DNA of 47,229 nucleotides from NCBI RefSeq assembly GCF_015521605.1, contig NZ_WANV01000032.1:1-47229 (forward strand). Direction: 5' to 3'. Of the stretch, positions 7,374 to 15,017 are shown one piece after another; positions within the stretch are counted from its first letter, which is position 1; each line of letters opens with the position of its first letter. The notes under the pieces were generated by a model. That model was not told the DNA's origin and made no database searches. It saw only the letters and a list, made by a program, of their open reading frames with translations. Made by a program: the position numbers and the translations under genes. The DNA is from Thermococcus sp. Its GTDB lineage: Archaea > Methanobacteriota_B > Thermococci > Thermococcales > Thermococcaceae.

Positions 7374-8708
7374 ATGAGTGAAAGGTTCGACAAGATATAC
7401 GACTACTACGTCGACAAGGGCTACGAGCCAAACAAGAAGAGAGACATAATAGCCGTTTTCCGCATAACCCCCGCCGAGGGGTACTCAATAGAAGCCGTTG
7501 CCGGCGGTGTGGCGGCAGAGAGCTCGACCGGGACGTGGACGACCCTGTATCCCTGGTACGAGGAGGAGCGCTGGGCTGACCTGTCCGCCAAGGCCTTTGA
7601 GTTCCACGACATGGGCGACGGGAGCTGGATAGTCAAGATCGCCTACCCGTTCCACGCCTTCGAGGAGGCCAACCTCCCCGGACTTCTCGCGAGCATAGCT
7701 GGGAACGTCTTCGGAATGAAGCGCGCCAAGGCGCTCCGTCTTGAGGATCTGTACTTCCCCGAGAAGCTTATCAGGGAGTTCAGCGGTCCGGCTTTTGGTA
7801 TCGAGGGCGTCAGAAAGATGCTCGACATCAAGGACAGGCCGATCTACGGTGTTGTTCCGAAGCCGAAGGTTGGCTACTCGCCGGAGGAGTTCGAGAAGCT
7901 CGCCACCGACCTGCTCATGAACGGCGCAGACTACATGAAGGACGACGAAAACCTCACCAGCCCGTGGTACAACCGCTTCGAGCAGAGGGCCGAGATTATC
8001 GCAAAGATAATCGAGAAGGTCGAGAACGAGACAGGTGAGAAGAAGACCTGGTTCGCCAACATAACCTCGAACCTTCCTGAGATGGAGGAGAGGATAGAGA
8101 TACTCGCCGATCTCGGTCTCAAGCACGCGATGGTCGACGTCGTCATAACTGGCTGGGGAGCGCTCCAGTACATCCGCGACCTGGCGGCCGACTACGGCTT
8201 GGCGATCCACGGCCACAGGGCAATGCACGCGGCCTTCACCAGGAATCCCTATCACGGCATATCGATGTTCGTTCTGGCCAAGCTCTACAGGCTCATCGGT
8301 ATAGACCAGCTCCACGTTGGAACCGCCGGGGCAGGGAAGCTTGAGGGCGGCAAGTGGGACGTCATCCAGAACGCAAGGGTACTGAGGGAGAGCGTTTACA
8401 AGCCGGACGAGAACGACGTCTTCCACCTTGAGCAGAAGTTCTACGGCATAAGGGCCGCGTTCCCGACCAGCTCCGGTGGACTTCACCCGGGCAACCTGCC
8501 GATGGTCTTCGACGCCCTCGGGACCGACATAGTTATCCAGCTCGGAGGCGGAACCCTCGGCCACCCGGACGGGCCGGCGGCTGGAGCGAGGGCCATCAGG
8601 CAGGCAATCGATGCCTACATGCAGGGCATCCCGCTCGACGAGTACGCCAAGAGCCACAAGGAGCTCGCCAGGGCCCTTGAAAAGTGGGGTCACGTCACCC
8701 CTGTCTGA
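7374..8708 (+). CDS. rbcL: Form III ribulose-1,5-bisphosphate carboxylase/oxygenase
   Basis: This 444-residue RuBisCO large subunit acts in the archaeal AMP/nucleoside pathway, not a Calvin cycle: it carboxylates ribulose 1,5-bisphosphate made from AMP to give two 3-phosphoglycerates. Catalytic residues are visible: the proton-abstracting Lys of VPKPKVG (about 163-165), the carbamylated Lys and metal ligands of YMKDDE (about 189-192), HGHRAMHAAF with the His near 280-285, and the phosphate-binding loops (HVGTAGAGKLEG, FPTSSGGLHPG, QLGGGTLGHPDG). Length and motifs match T. kodakarensis RbcL. No small subunit gene is nearby, as expected. A T-rich tract follows the stop. Confidence 0.97.
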   Translation: MSERFDKIYDYYVDKGYEPNKKRDIIAVFRITPAEGYSIEAVAGGVAAESSTGTWTTLYPWYEEERWADLSAKAFEFHDMGDGSWIVKIAYPFHAFEEANLPGLLASIAGNVFGMKRAKALRLEDLYFPEKLIREFSGPAFGIEGVRKMLDIKDRPIYGVVPKPKVGYSPEEFEKLATDLLMNGADYMKDDENLTSPWYNRFEQRAEIIAKIIEKVENETGEKKTWFANITSNLPEMEERIEILADLGLKHAMVDVVITGWGALQYIRDLAADYGLAIHGHRAMHAAFTRNPYHGISMFVLAKLYRLIGIDQLHVGTAGAGKLEGGKWDVIQNARVLRESVYKPDENDVFHLEQKFYGIRAAFPTSSGGLHPGNLPMVFDALGTDIVIQLGGGTLGHPDGPAAGARAIRQAIDAYMQGIPLDEYAKSHKELARALEKWGHVTPV

Positions 8709-8730
8709 CCGGTTTGACGGCTTTTTTCTT
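8709..8730 (+). terminator. Possible T-rich terminator after rbcL
   Basis: T6 (8722-8727) followed by CTT directly after rbcL resembles the oligo-T termination signals used in Thermococcales. No stem is required in this group. Confidence 0.4.
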
Positions 8731-8806
8731 CCATTTTCGTCTTCCGTTCAACTTTTCAGCCGGAGGAGATTTAACAGCTGAGGGCCTTCTTTTCTTGGTG
8801 GGAATC

Positions 8807-9397
8807 ATGGTTCATCCGGGTGGATTCTTGGAGGTAATCACAGGTCCGATGTTCGCTGGAAAAACGACCGAGCTGATAAAGCGCATCGAGAGGCAGATGT
8901 TCGCGAAAAGGAAGGCGGCACTGTTCAAACCGGCCATCGACAACAGGTATTCCGAGGACGAGGTTGTTGCGCACAATGGTCTCCGGTACGAAGCCTTTGT
9001 CATTCCGACCGATGAGGAAGGGGTTGACAGGATAGTGGAGATAACAAAGAGAGAGGGCTACGAGGTCATAGGCATTGACGAGGTTCAGTTCTTTCCCATG
9101 ACCATCGTAGAGGCTCTTGAGAGGCTCGCCGACGAAGGTGTCTACGTCATCGCCAGCGGACTCAACCTGGACTTCAAGGGAGACCCCTTCCCGGTTACGA
9201 AAGAGCTCCTCGTGAGGGCGGACAGCATAGTTTACCTCACCGCCGTGTGCACGGTCTGCGGAAGGCCTGCAACGCGGAGCCAGCGCCTCATAGACGGAAA
9301 GCCTGCCCCCCGGGATTCACCCGTCATCCTCGTCGGCGGAAGCGAGAGTTACGAGGCCAGATGCAGGGAGCACCACGAGGTTCCTAACTCTGAATGA
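8807..9397 (+). CDS. tdk: Thymidine kinase (type II)
   Basis: This 196-residue enzyme phosphorylates thymidine or deoxyuridine with ATP in nucleoside salvage. The P-loop is GPMFAGKTT (about residues 13-21), the Walker B/lasso start is IGIDEVQFF, and a zinc knuckle is formed by CTVCGRP and the late CREHH. The frame is open upstream to 8684, but the first 41 codons read through the rbcL stop and T-tract, and GGTGGGAA precedes the ATG at 8807. The 3' end overlaps the convergent threonine synthase gene by 14 nt. Confidence 0.94.
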   Translation: MVHPGGFLEVITGPMFAGKTTELIKRIERQMFAKRKAALFKPAIDNRYSEDEVVAHNGLRYEAFVIPTDEEGVDRIVEITKREGYEVIGIDEVQFFPMTIVEALERLADEGVYVIASGLNLDFKGDPFPVTKELLVRADSIVYLTAVCTVCGRPATRSQRLIDGKPAPRDSPVILVGGSESYEARCREHHEVPNSE

Positions 9398-10553
9398 CCC
9401 TGCTCCACGTGTTCGTGTCCTTGAGCCCGTGCCCGGTTGCCACAACGACGACGCTCTCTCCCCTCTCTATCACACCTTCCTCCCGCATCTTTTCAGCGAG
9501 TGCCAGAGCCGTGGCCGACGATGGTTCAACGAAAAGTCCCTCCCTTCCGAGGAGCATTCCGGCTTTGGCGGCGTCTTCGTTTGTAACTGTGCCGAGATGA
9601 CCGCCGCTTTCCCTGATTGCCCTGAGAACGTTCTCCCCGTCCACGGGCACCTTGACGGCTATGGCGCTCGCAATAGTGGGCACCTTTTTGGTTATCTTCT
9701 CGATGGGTTTTCCGGTCTCCCATGCCCTGACTATTGCGTCGTAGCCCTCTATCTGAACTCCCGCTATTCTGGGAAGCTGGTCTATCAGGCCGACCCTCCG
9801 GAACTCTTTGAGTCCCTTCCATATGGCCCTCAGGTGGGTGCCGGCACCTATGGGCACTATTATCCAGTCGGGAACCTTGAAATGGAGCTGGTCGATGATT
9901 TCAAAGCCCGTGGTCTTTTGTCCCTCGACCCTGAAGTGGTAGTTCCCGGTCAGATAGTAGCCCTCCTCCGCGGCTCTTCTCTCCGCCTCGGCCAGCGCCT
10001 CGTCGTAGGTCTTTCCGAAGACATCCACTTTGGCCCCGTACATTCTGGCCTGAAGGAGCTTGCCCTCCGGCGTGCCCTCGGGGACCACTATCGTCACCTC
10101 AAGCCCCGCCTTTGCACCGTACGCGCTTATGGATGCCGCCATGTTGCCCGTCGATGCCACTATGACCCTCCGAGCATGGAACTCTAGGGCCTTGGTTATT
10201 TCGACGCTTGAACCCCTGTCCTTGAAGGCCCCCGTTGGGTTTTCACCCTCGTTCTTGATGTACAGTCTGGAGATCCCGAGCTTCTCTTCGAGCCGTTTTA
10301 CGCGGTACAGCCTGGTGCCCCCCTCGTTCAGGGTGACGACCTTTCTCAGATTTGAGACCGGGAGGAACATCCAGTACTTCCACATGTGGGGGTGCTCCCT
10401 GAACCAGGAATCGTTATCCTGAAGAATCTCGGCTATATCCTCGTAGTGATACCGAACGTCCAATGGGGAGCCGCATTTCCTGCACTTGTAAACCCCACAC
10501 GCGAGGGAGTACTCCTCACCGCACCCTGTGCAGACCATCTTTGCCGCGAACAT
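9384..10553 (-). CDS. thrC: Threonine synthase (PLP-dependent)
   Basis: This enzyme converts O-phosphohomoserine to threonine. The 389-residue protein has an N-terminal zinc-ribbon-like domain (CTGC, CRKC) followed by the fold-type II PLP domain. That domain carries the Schiff-base Lys in PTGAFKDRGS (Lys about 111), the phosphate-binding site GAGTHLRAI and EPSSATALA near the end. The frame is open eight codons further (TTG at 10577), but the TATA box at 10584-10591 would start transcription near 10560, so the ATG at 10553 is preferred, almost leaderless. A role as a related lyase cannot be excluded, though the family assignment is firm. Confidence 0.88.
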   Translation of the reverse strand: MFAAKMVCTGCGEEYSLACGVYKCRKCGSPLDVRYHYEDIAEILQDNDSWFREHPHMWKYWMFLPVSNLRKVVTLNEGGTRLYRVKRLEEKLGISRLYIKNEGENPTGAFKDRGSSVEITKALEFHARRVIVASTGNMAASISAYGAKAGLEVTIVVPEGTPEGKLLQARMYGAKVDVFGKTYDEALAEAERRAAEEGYYLTGNYHFRVEGQKTTGFEIIDQLHFKVPDWIIVPIGAGTHLRAIWKGLKEFRRVGLIDQLPRIAGVQIEGYDAIVRAWETGKPIEKITKKVPTIASAIAVKVPVDGENVLRAIRESGGHLGTVTNEDAAKAGMLLGREGLFVEPSSATALALAEKMREEGVIERGESVVVVATGHGLKDTNTWSRVIQS

Positions 10554-10583
10554 GGCTATCACCGGTACTGGTTTCAACGACGC

Positions 10584-10591
10584 CTTTTAAA
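10584..10591 (-). promoter_or_regulatory. thrC promoter
   Basis: GGTTTAAAAGG on the minus strand is a TATA box about 31 nt before the chosen thrC ATG. This decides the start at 10553 over the upstream TTG. Confidence 0.55.
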
Positions 10592-10602
10592 CCTGAAGCC
10601 GA

Positions 10603-10618
10603 CCGAAAAGCTTAAAGT
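10603..10618 (+). promoter_or_regulatory. Promoter of the Phr-like regulator
   Basis: CCGAAAAG followed by CTTAAAGT is a good BRE/TATA pair. It predicts a start near 10640 and a leader of about 20 nt with GGGGGTGAGAG. It is divergent from the thrC promoter about 20 bp away. Confidence 0.6.
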
Positions 10619-10658
10619 AATCTTTTCTTACATCAAGTTAGGGAAAGGGGGTGAGAGC

Positions 10659-11255
10659 ATGGAGTCAAATAAGAAAATGGGAAGGCTGCTTGACATCCTC
10701 GGAAACGAGACGCGGCGAAGGATACTCATCCTGCTCACCAAGAGACCGTACTTCGTGAGCGAGCTCAGCCAGGAGCTTGGAGTGGGCCAGAAGGCCGTCC
10801 TTGAGCATCTCAGGATACTTGAGAGTGCGGGCCTCATTGAGGGCAGGACGGAGAAAATCCCCCGCGGCAGGCCTAGGAAGTACTACACCATAAAGCGCGG
10901 CTTCCGCCTTGAGGTTCTGCTCACGCCCTATGCGTTCGGCACGGAGATGTACGAGCCCAAAGCCCCAAGGCAGACAAAGGAGTACGCTCAGGCCAGAGCG
11001 CTCATAAAGTCCACCGAACCGACTGAGGCAAAGATAGATGAGCTGCTGACCTTTCTGACGGAGATACAGGAGAGGATAGAGGAAATCATCAGGACGAAGC
11101 AGGAGCTGGAGGAAGTTCGCCTCCTCACGGAGACCTACATTGAGAACCTGTTCCGCCGCATCGCCCAGGAGAACGAGAGGGAATTCGAGAGGCTTGTGAA
11201 GGAGTTCAGGACGAGACTTCCAAAGAAAATACTCGAAGACTTGGAAGACTTTTAG
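10659..11255 (+). CDS. phr: Phr-like heat-shock regulator (ArsR-type winged helix)
   Basis: This 198-residue dimeric DNA-binding protein has an N-terminal winged helix (about 8-80; recognition region VSELSQELGVGQKAVLEHLRIL, wing RGRPRKYYTI). Its long C-terminal coiled coil (about 120-190) is rich in Glu/Arg. The N-terminal half agrees closely with Pyrococcus Phr as I remember it; Phr represses hsp20, an AAA ATPase gene and itself at normal temperature. It lies next to thrC and rps17e. The ORF extends upstream to 10386, but only as antisense to thrC. GGGGGTGAGAG marks the start at 10659. Confidence 0.85.
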   Translation: MESNKKMGRLLDILGNETRRRILILLTKRPYFVSELSQELGVGQKAVLEHLRILESAGLIEGRTEKIPRGRPRKYYTIKRGFRLEVLLTPYAFGTEMYEPKAPRQTKEYAQARALIKSTEPTEAKIDELLTFLTEIQERIEEIIRTKQELEEVRLLTETYIENLFRRIAQENEREFERLVKEFRTRLPKKILEDLEDF

Positions 11256-11292
11256 GAAGCAGCTCGAAGGGAATAAATCCTAGAAAAGGGCC

Positions 11293-11496
11293 TCAGAGCA
11301 TCTTGCCCTCTTCCTTCATCCTCACGAGCCTGGTTATGTAGCCTGCTATCCTGTTCCTGATGGTCTTGCTGGTGACGTTGGTGAGCTCCTCGACCTTTTT
11401 CTTGTTGTGCTCGAAGTCCCTGGTGAACTCGTTCGGGTAGCGGTCAAACAGCTCGCGGGCAACCCTCTTGATGAACGTCTGCTTGATGTTTCCCAT
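11293..11496 (-). CDS. rps17e: 30S ribosomal protein S17e
   Basis: This 67-residue basic helical protein starts [20 protein letters not shown] and contains [19 protein letters not shown], diagnostic for archaeal/eukaryotic S17e in the small ribosomal subunit. Three start codons stack in frame (TTG 11502, ATG 11499, ATG 11496). GGGGGGAT precedes them, and the family usually begins MGxI, so 11496 is chosen. A TATA box (CTTTTAAAAGG, minus strand, about 11552-11562) lies upstream. Confidence 0.95.
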   Translation of the reverse strand: MGNIKQTFIKRVARELFDRYPNEFTRDFEHNKKKVEELTNVTSKTIRNRIAGYITRLVRMKEEGKML

Positions 11497-11551
11497 CATC
11501 AATCCCCCCGTTAGCTTGATTCTGACAACCGTAACTCACAATCATGGAAGG

Positions 11552-11562
11552 CCTTTTAAAAG
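11552..11562 (-). promoter_or_regulatory. rps17e promoter
   Basis: CTTTTAAAAGG on the minus strand is a TATA box about 60 nt before the S17e start. It lies just downstream of the small ORF ending at 11585, so rps17e has its own promoter. Confidence 0.5.
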
Positions 11563-11584
11563 TTTTCCCGAAGGGAGAGGCAGT

Positions 11585-11749
11585 TCAAATCCCCTTTTTC
11601 AGCTTTGTGATTGCGGTGTCCAACAGGTCGCCGCTGGTTTTCTTTGGGTATCTGATCCCCAGGGAGTTTATCCTTACTATGGAGAACCCAATGTGCACTC
11701 TAACGAGACCCCTGAAAAGGCGTCCCCACCTCACAGTATCACCTGTCAT
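11585..11749 (-). CDS. Possible small basic protein (54 codons), unknown
   Basis: An ATG at 11749 opens a 54-codon frame ending TGA at 11585. It has plausible protein-like composition: basic, with strands such as RVHIGFSIVRINSLGIRY and a C-terminal helix ending KLKKGI. A TATA box (CTTTTTAAAG, 11766-11775 on the minus strand) is placed so that transcription would begin at or just after the ATG. An alternative GTG start at 11734 is preceded by AGGTGATAC. The frame fills what would otherwise be a 330-bp gap between rps17e and the DUF371 gene. I recognise no family. An overlapping plus-strand frame looks worse because it crosses the S17e promoter. Confidence 0.5.
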   Translation of the reverse strand: MTGDTVRWGRLFRGLVRVHIGFSIVRINSLGIRYPKKTSGDLLDTAITKLKKGI

Positions 11750-11805
11750 AGTATTTTTTGTCTATCTTTAAAAAGTTTTTCATAAATTCTTCAGCCGTCC
11801 AGAGG

Positions 11806-11813
11806 TTTATAAA
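11806..11813 (+). promoter_or_regulatory. Promoter of the DUF371 gene
   Basis: TTTATAAA lies 22-29 nt before the ATG at 11835 with no room for a Shine-Dalgarno, so the message is predicted to be leaderless. Confidence 0.55.
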
Positions 11814-11834
11814 CCCACGCTCCAACTCGGAACC

Positions 11835-12254
11835 ATGCTGAGGGAAGTCATCCATTGCAGGGGCCACGAGAACGTCAGGGCGACGCATAAATCCACCCTT
11901 GAGTTCACGAAGGAGGACTATCTCACACCCCGCGGGGACTGCATACTCTGCATCGGGGCGGATAAGGGAATAGACGACCTCAGCGATGAGTTTAAAGCCG
12001 CCCTGAGGGCCGGAAAGAAGCTTCTCATCAGGATAAAAGTTGGAGAACTGGTGGACGAGGTTCTCGCCGAGGGGAGTCCGGGGCTGGTGCTTGACCACCC
12101 CTGTTCGATGGTCGTCCGGAAGAGCGAGTACATCGACGCCAGAACCCTCGCGATAAGGGCGAACAAGGCCGCAAGGGACATTGACAGGAAAATAGTGGAG
12201 CTCCTGAAGAGCCCCAGAACCACCGCCGAGGTTGAGCTGATAATCCTAGATTAA
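11835..12254 (+). CDS. DUF371 family protein
   Basis: This 139-residue soluble protein has the hallmarks of archaeal DUF371: GHENVRATHKSTLEFTKEDYLTPRGDCILCIGADKG at the N-terminus and a later DHPCSMVVRKSEYIDARTLAIRANKAARDIDR. The conserved Cys/His/Asp pattern suggests an enzyme or nucleic-acid-related role, but the function is not known. It appears leaderless (TATA at 11806-11813). Its stop overlaps the convergent GH130 gene by 4 nt. Confidence 0.85.
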   Translation: MLREVIHCRGHENVRATHKSTLEFTKEDYLTPRGDCILCIGADKGIDDLSDEFKAALRAGKKLLIRIKVGELVDEVLAEGSPGLVLDHPCSMVVRKSEYIDARTLAIRANKAARDIDRKIVELLKSPRTTAEVELIILD

Positions 12255-13162
12255 ACACCTTCCCTTCTCCACCCGCCGATTGCGAGCCCCACGTACCTAT
12301 CGGCGCCGCCGTAGTAGAGGTAGCGTTTTCCATCGTGTTCTATCATGGCCTCCGCGAACACCACGTTGTCAACCCATCCGTGGAGCTCCCAGTCGAAGGT
12401 CGGCTTGAGGATTGGGCTCTCGGTTCTCCAGATGAGCCTTCTCGGGTCTTCGCGGTCGAAGAGGGCCGCGTGCGTGTAGTAGACGAGCTTCCCGTCCTCG
12501 TGGAAGGCTTCGCTGTGTATCAGGAGTATCCCGTCCTCCGTGAGGATTGGTGCGGGTCCGGGCTCAACGAGGTGCCCCCTCGGCCTCATGACGGGCTCCC
12601 TCTCGTACTCCCAGTGGATGAGGTCCTTTGAATGGGCAAGCCAGACATTGGAGTCACCGAAGTACATTATGTAATGTCCCTTGAACGGACCGGACTTCAT
12701 CTTTTCCGTCAGTATCGCCCCGCTCTTGGTCCAGTTCTCGGTGGTGTTTTTCTGAGCCGGGAACTCCTCAAAAACCACCCCGTGCTTCTTCCAGTTCAGC
12801 AGGTTCTTCGAGGTGGCGATGCAGAGGCGTGCCGTCCTTCCATCGTAGCCGGTGTAGGTCATGTAGTAGGTCTTTCCGACTCTCACGACGCGGGGATCCT
12901 CAACGCCGAGGCTCTCCCACTCGTATTCAGGCTCCATAACAGGCTCCGGGTGCCTGATGAAGTTGATGCCGTCTTCGCTCAGCGCCAGCCCTATTTTTCC
13001 GGTTATCTCTTCCCCCTTCGCCTCCGCACGGTAGAGCATGACCACCTTTCCCCTCCTCTTGACCACCGCAGGGTTGTAGACGTTCTTTGAGTCGAATCCT
13101 TCATCTGACGGGGAAAGCACGGGTTTTGGGAGTTTTTCAAACCTGAACTCATAGGGGCTCAA
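12251..13162 (-). CDS. GH130 family glycosidase / beta-mannoside phosphorylase-like
   Basis: This 303-residue five-bladed propeller protein has the GH130 pattern: NPAVVKRRGKVVMLYRAEA, VEDPRVVRVGKTYYMTYTGYD (the Asp of EDPR is the general acid in the family), a central WTKSGAIL, and YYGGADRYVGLAIG at the end. GH130 members phosphorolyse or hydrolyse beta-mannosides, releasing mannose 1-phosphate. No signal peptide, so cytoplasmic. It is the last gene of the treT-trmB-malK operon. The frame is open to 13183, but GGAGGTG is placed for the TTG at 13162. Whether it acts on beta-1,4 or beta-1,2 mannosides is undetermined. Confidence 0.85.
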   Translation of the reverse strand: MSPYEFRFEKLPKPVLSPSDEGFDSKNVYNPAVVKRRGKVVMLYRAEAKGEEITGKIGLALSEDGINFIRHPEPVMEPEYEWESLGVEDPRVVRVGKTYYMTYTGYDGRTARLCIATSKNLLNWKKHGVVFEEFPAQKNTTENWTKSGAILTEKMKSGPFKGHYIMYFGDSNVWLAHSKDLIHWEYEREPVMRPRGHLVEPGPAPILTEDGILLIHSEAFHEDGKLVYYTHAALFDREDPRRLIWRTESPILKPTFDWELHGWVDNVVFAEAMIEHDGKRYLYYGGADRYVGLAIGGWRREGV

Positions 13163-15014
13163 CGCTAACACCTCCGTCAGCAACTACGAGGTATCTCCTT
13201 CCCCCGAATGAAGCACCCCTCAGGACGATGTTCATTCCCTCCGCCGGCCGGAGGGTGAGCCCGTCCCCCGCCTCCATTCCCAGCGCGGCCGTAACGAATG
13301 CAAAAACGCTCGCCGCGCTCCAAACCTGGGGGGAGTTAGCCCTCGGGACGGGAACGAGCTCGTTCAGGCCGCTGTACAGCTCCGGAAGCTCCCTTTCCGG
13401 CAGAAGCTTCGCGGCCGCAAAAATCCTATCGGCCAGCTCCTTTGCGAGGTCTGTCCTTCCGATTCTAGACAGTCCTAGGGCTATCAGCGCGTTGTCGTGC
13501 GGCCACACGCTTCCTCTGTGGTAGCTGAACGGGTTGTAGGCTTTCTCTCTGGTACTGAGGGTTCTTATCCCGTACCGGGAAAGCATGTCCGGCTGGAAGA
13601 GCCTCTCTGCGAGTTCCTCATCGTGCTCCGCTATCCCAGTCAGGAGCAGATGCCCCATGTTCGAGGAGACGACCCTGAGTGGCCTTCCCTCCCCGTCCAG
13701 CGCGAGGGCGTAGTAGCCGCCGACCCAGAAGTCGCGGTTGAACCTTCTTCTGAGCCGCTCCGCCTCCGTGAGGAGGGTCTTCTCAGCGATGTCTGTCAGC
13801 TCAAGCTCCCCCGCAAGTTTGAGCGCCCAGTAGGCGTAGCCCTGCACCTCGACGAGCGCTATCGGTGGCTCAGGGACGCTTCCGTTTTCGTCAACTATCC
13901 CATCTTTTGAATCCTTCCACCCCTTGTTGCCGAGTATCCCAGGAACGTAGGTTATGTAGCCGTCATCTTCGAGCTTTCCAAGCATCCACTCGACGGCGGC
14001 GGTGAGGTTTGGCCTCAGTTCCTCAATCACTTCTCTGTTCCCGGTCCAGCGCAGGTACTCGCCCGCCAGCGCCACGTAGAGTGGGGTGGCATCGACAGTG
14101 CCGTAGTAAGGGGCGAAGGGAACCTTTCCGGACTGGGCGAGCTCCCCAAGGCGGAACTCGTGCGGTATCTTTCCGGGTTCTTCCTCGTTCTTTGGGTTGG
14201 TCCCCCTTCCCTGGAGCCGCCCGAAGAGCCTCAGCGTGCCGGCGGCGTATTCCGGGTAGTACGGCAGGAGAAAGAGTGAGGTTATTATCGCGTCCCTTCC
14301 GAAGGGACAGGCGAAGTACGGAATACCTGCTAGGGGAACCGGCCCGAAGCGGGTGAAGAGCGTCAGGGCGTTAATGTTCTCGACGGCCCTTTCAAATATC
14401 CCGTCGATAGCGGGTGAGCCGGTGAAGGCAACGTTTTTTATCGTTTTTCTTTTCTCAGCTAGTATCTCCGAGACCCTGCCTTCGATTTTCGGGATGAAGC
14501 GGACGTAGAGGACGGCCTTTTCGAGGGGCGGTATCGTGAGCTTCGCCCTCAGGACGCTTCCATTCCTTTCCATGTTGGTCTCAATGAAGAGGCTCCTCCT
14601 TCCAGCTGGGCTCTCCTTCAGGTGCGCTCCCCCCGCTGGGGCTATCGCCTCTCCACCCGTCAGCCCCATGAAGCCCCTGACCTGGAATATGTCCTCCAGG
14701 GGCGCCTCGTAGGAGTATCTGACCTCGACCCTGAGCGGTTCGGGGGAGGTGTTGTAGAAAGAGAATCTTTCCTCGTAAATCCCGTCCAGCGTTCTCAGCC
14801 TCACCAGAATTCCACGTTCGCCGAGGGAGAAGTGCGAAACCGCCCGGGTGAACGTCGAGGATGCCCCGATGAAGCCCGGTTCTGGAAACGTCTCAAGCCT
14901 TGCCCTCCTGACGAACCGGGTGTCGAGAAAATAAAAGCCGTCGTAATGGGAGGGCATGTCCCCCCTCTCATCGCTCAGGACGAAGGCCCCGTTGCCAGCC
15001 AGGATGGTTCTCAT
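13149..15014 (-). CDS. Glycogen-debranching-like (alpha/alpha)6 glycosidase
   Basis: This 621-residue protein has an N-terminal beta-sandwich (about 1-190) of the type found ahead of amylo-alpha-1,6-glucosidases and a C-terminal (alpha/alpha)6 catalytic barrel. Barrel features include ACPFGRDAIITSLFLLPYYPEYA, GWKDSKDGI, VEVQGYAYWALKL and HRGSVWPHDNALIALGL. There is no signal peptide, so it acts inside the cell, presumably on imported oligosaccharides. Relatives include debranching enzymes and GH63-type glycosidases (some cleave mannosyl- or glucosylglycerate), so the bond cleaved is uncertain. It overlaps the GH130 start and begins 3 nt after the isomerase stop. Confidence 0.85.
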   Translation of the reverse strand: MRTILAGNGAFVLSDERGDMPSHYDGFYFLDTRFVRRARLETFPEPGFIGASSTFTRAVSHFSLGERGILVRLRTLDGIYEERFSFYNTSPEPLRVEVRYSYEAPLEDIFQVRGFMGLTGGEAIAPAGGAHLKESPAGRRSLFIETNMERNGSVLRAKLTIPPLEKAVLYVRFIPKIEGRVSEILAEKRKTIKNVAFTGSPAIDGIFERAVENINALTLFTRFGPVPLAGIPYFACPFGRDAIITSLFLLPYYPEYAAGTLRLFGRLQGRGTNPKNEEEPGKIPHEFRLGELAQSGKVPFAPYYGTVDATPLYVALAGEYLRWTGNREVIEELRPNLTAAVEWMLGKLEDDGYITYVPGILGNKGWKDSKDGIVDENGSVPEPPIALVEVQGYAYWALKLAGELELTDIAEKTLLTEAERLRRRFNRDFWVGGYYALALDGEGRPLRVVSSNMGHLLLTGIAEHDEELAERLFQPDMLSRYGIRTLSTREKAYNPFSYHRGSVWPHDNALIALGLSRIGRTDLAKELADRIFAAAKLLPERELPELYSGLNELVPVPRANSPQVWSAASVFAFVTAALGMEAGDGLTLRPAEGMNIVLRGASFGGRRYLVVADGGVSVEPL

Positions 15015-15017
15015 GGA

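Noticed and set aside
7485-8693. 402-codon frame antisense to rbcL
   Set aside because: High-GC antisense shadow; rbcL motifs are complete on the plus strand.
8684-8806. N-terminal extension of thymidine kinase
   Set aside because: It would overlap the rbcL end and pass the T-tract; homologues begin near MVHPGGFLE and a ribosome site lies before 8807.
11544-11771. 75-codon plus-strand frame near rps17e
   Set aside because: It begins inside the rps17e promoter, lacks its own promoter, and the opposite strand holds a better small ORF.
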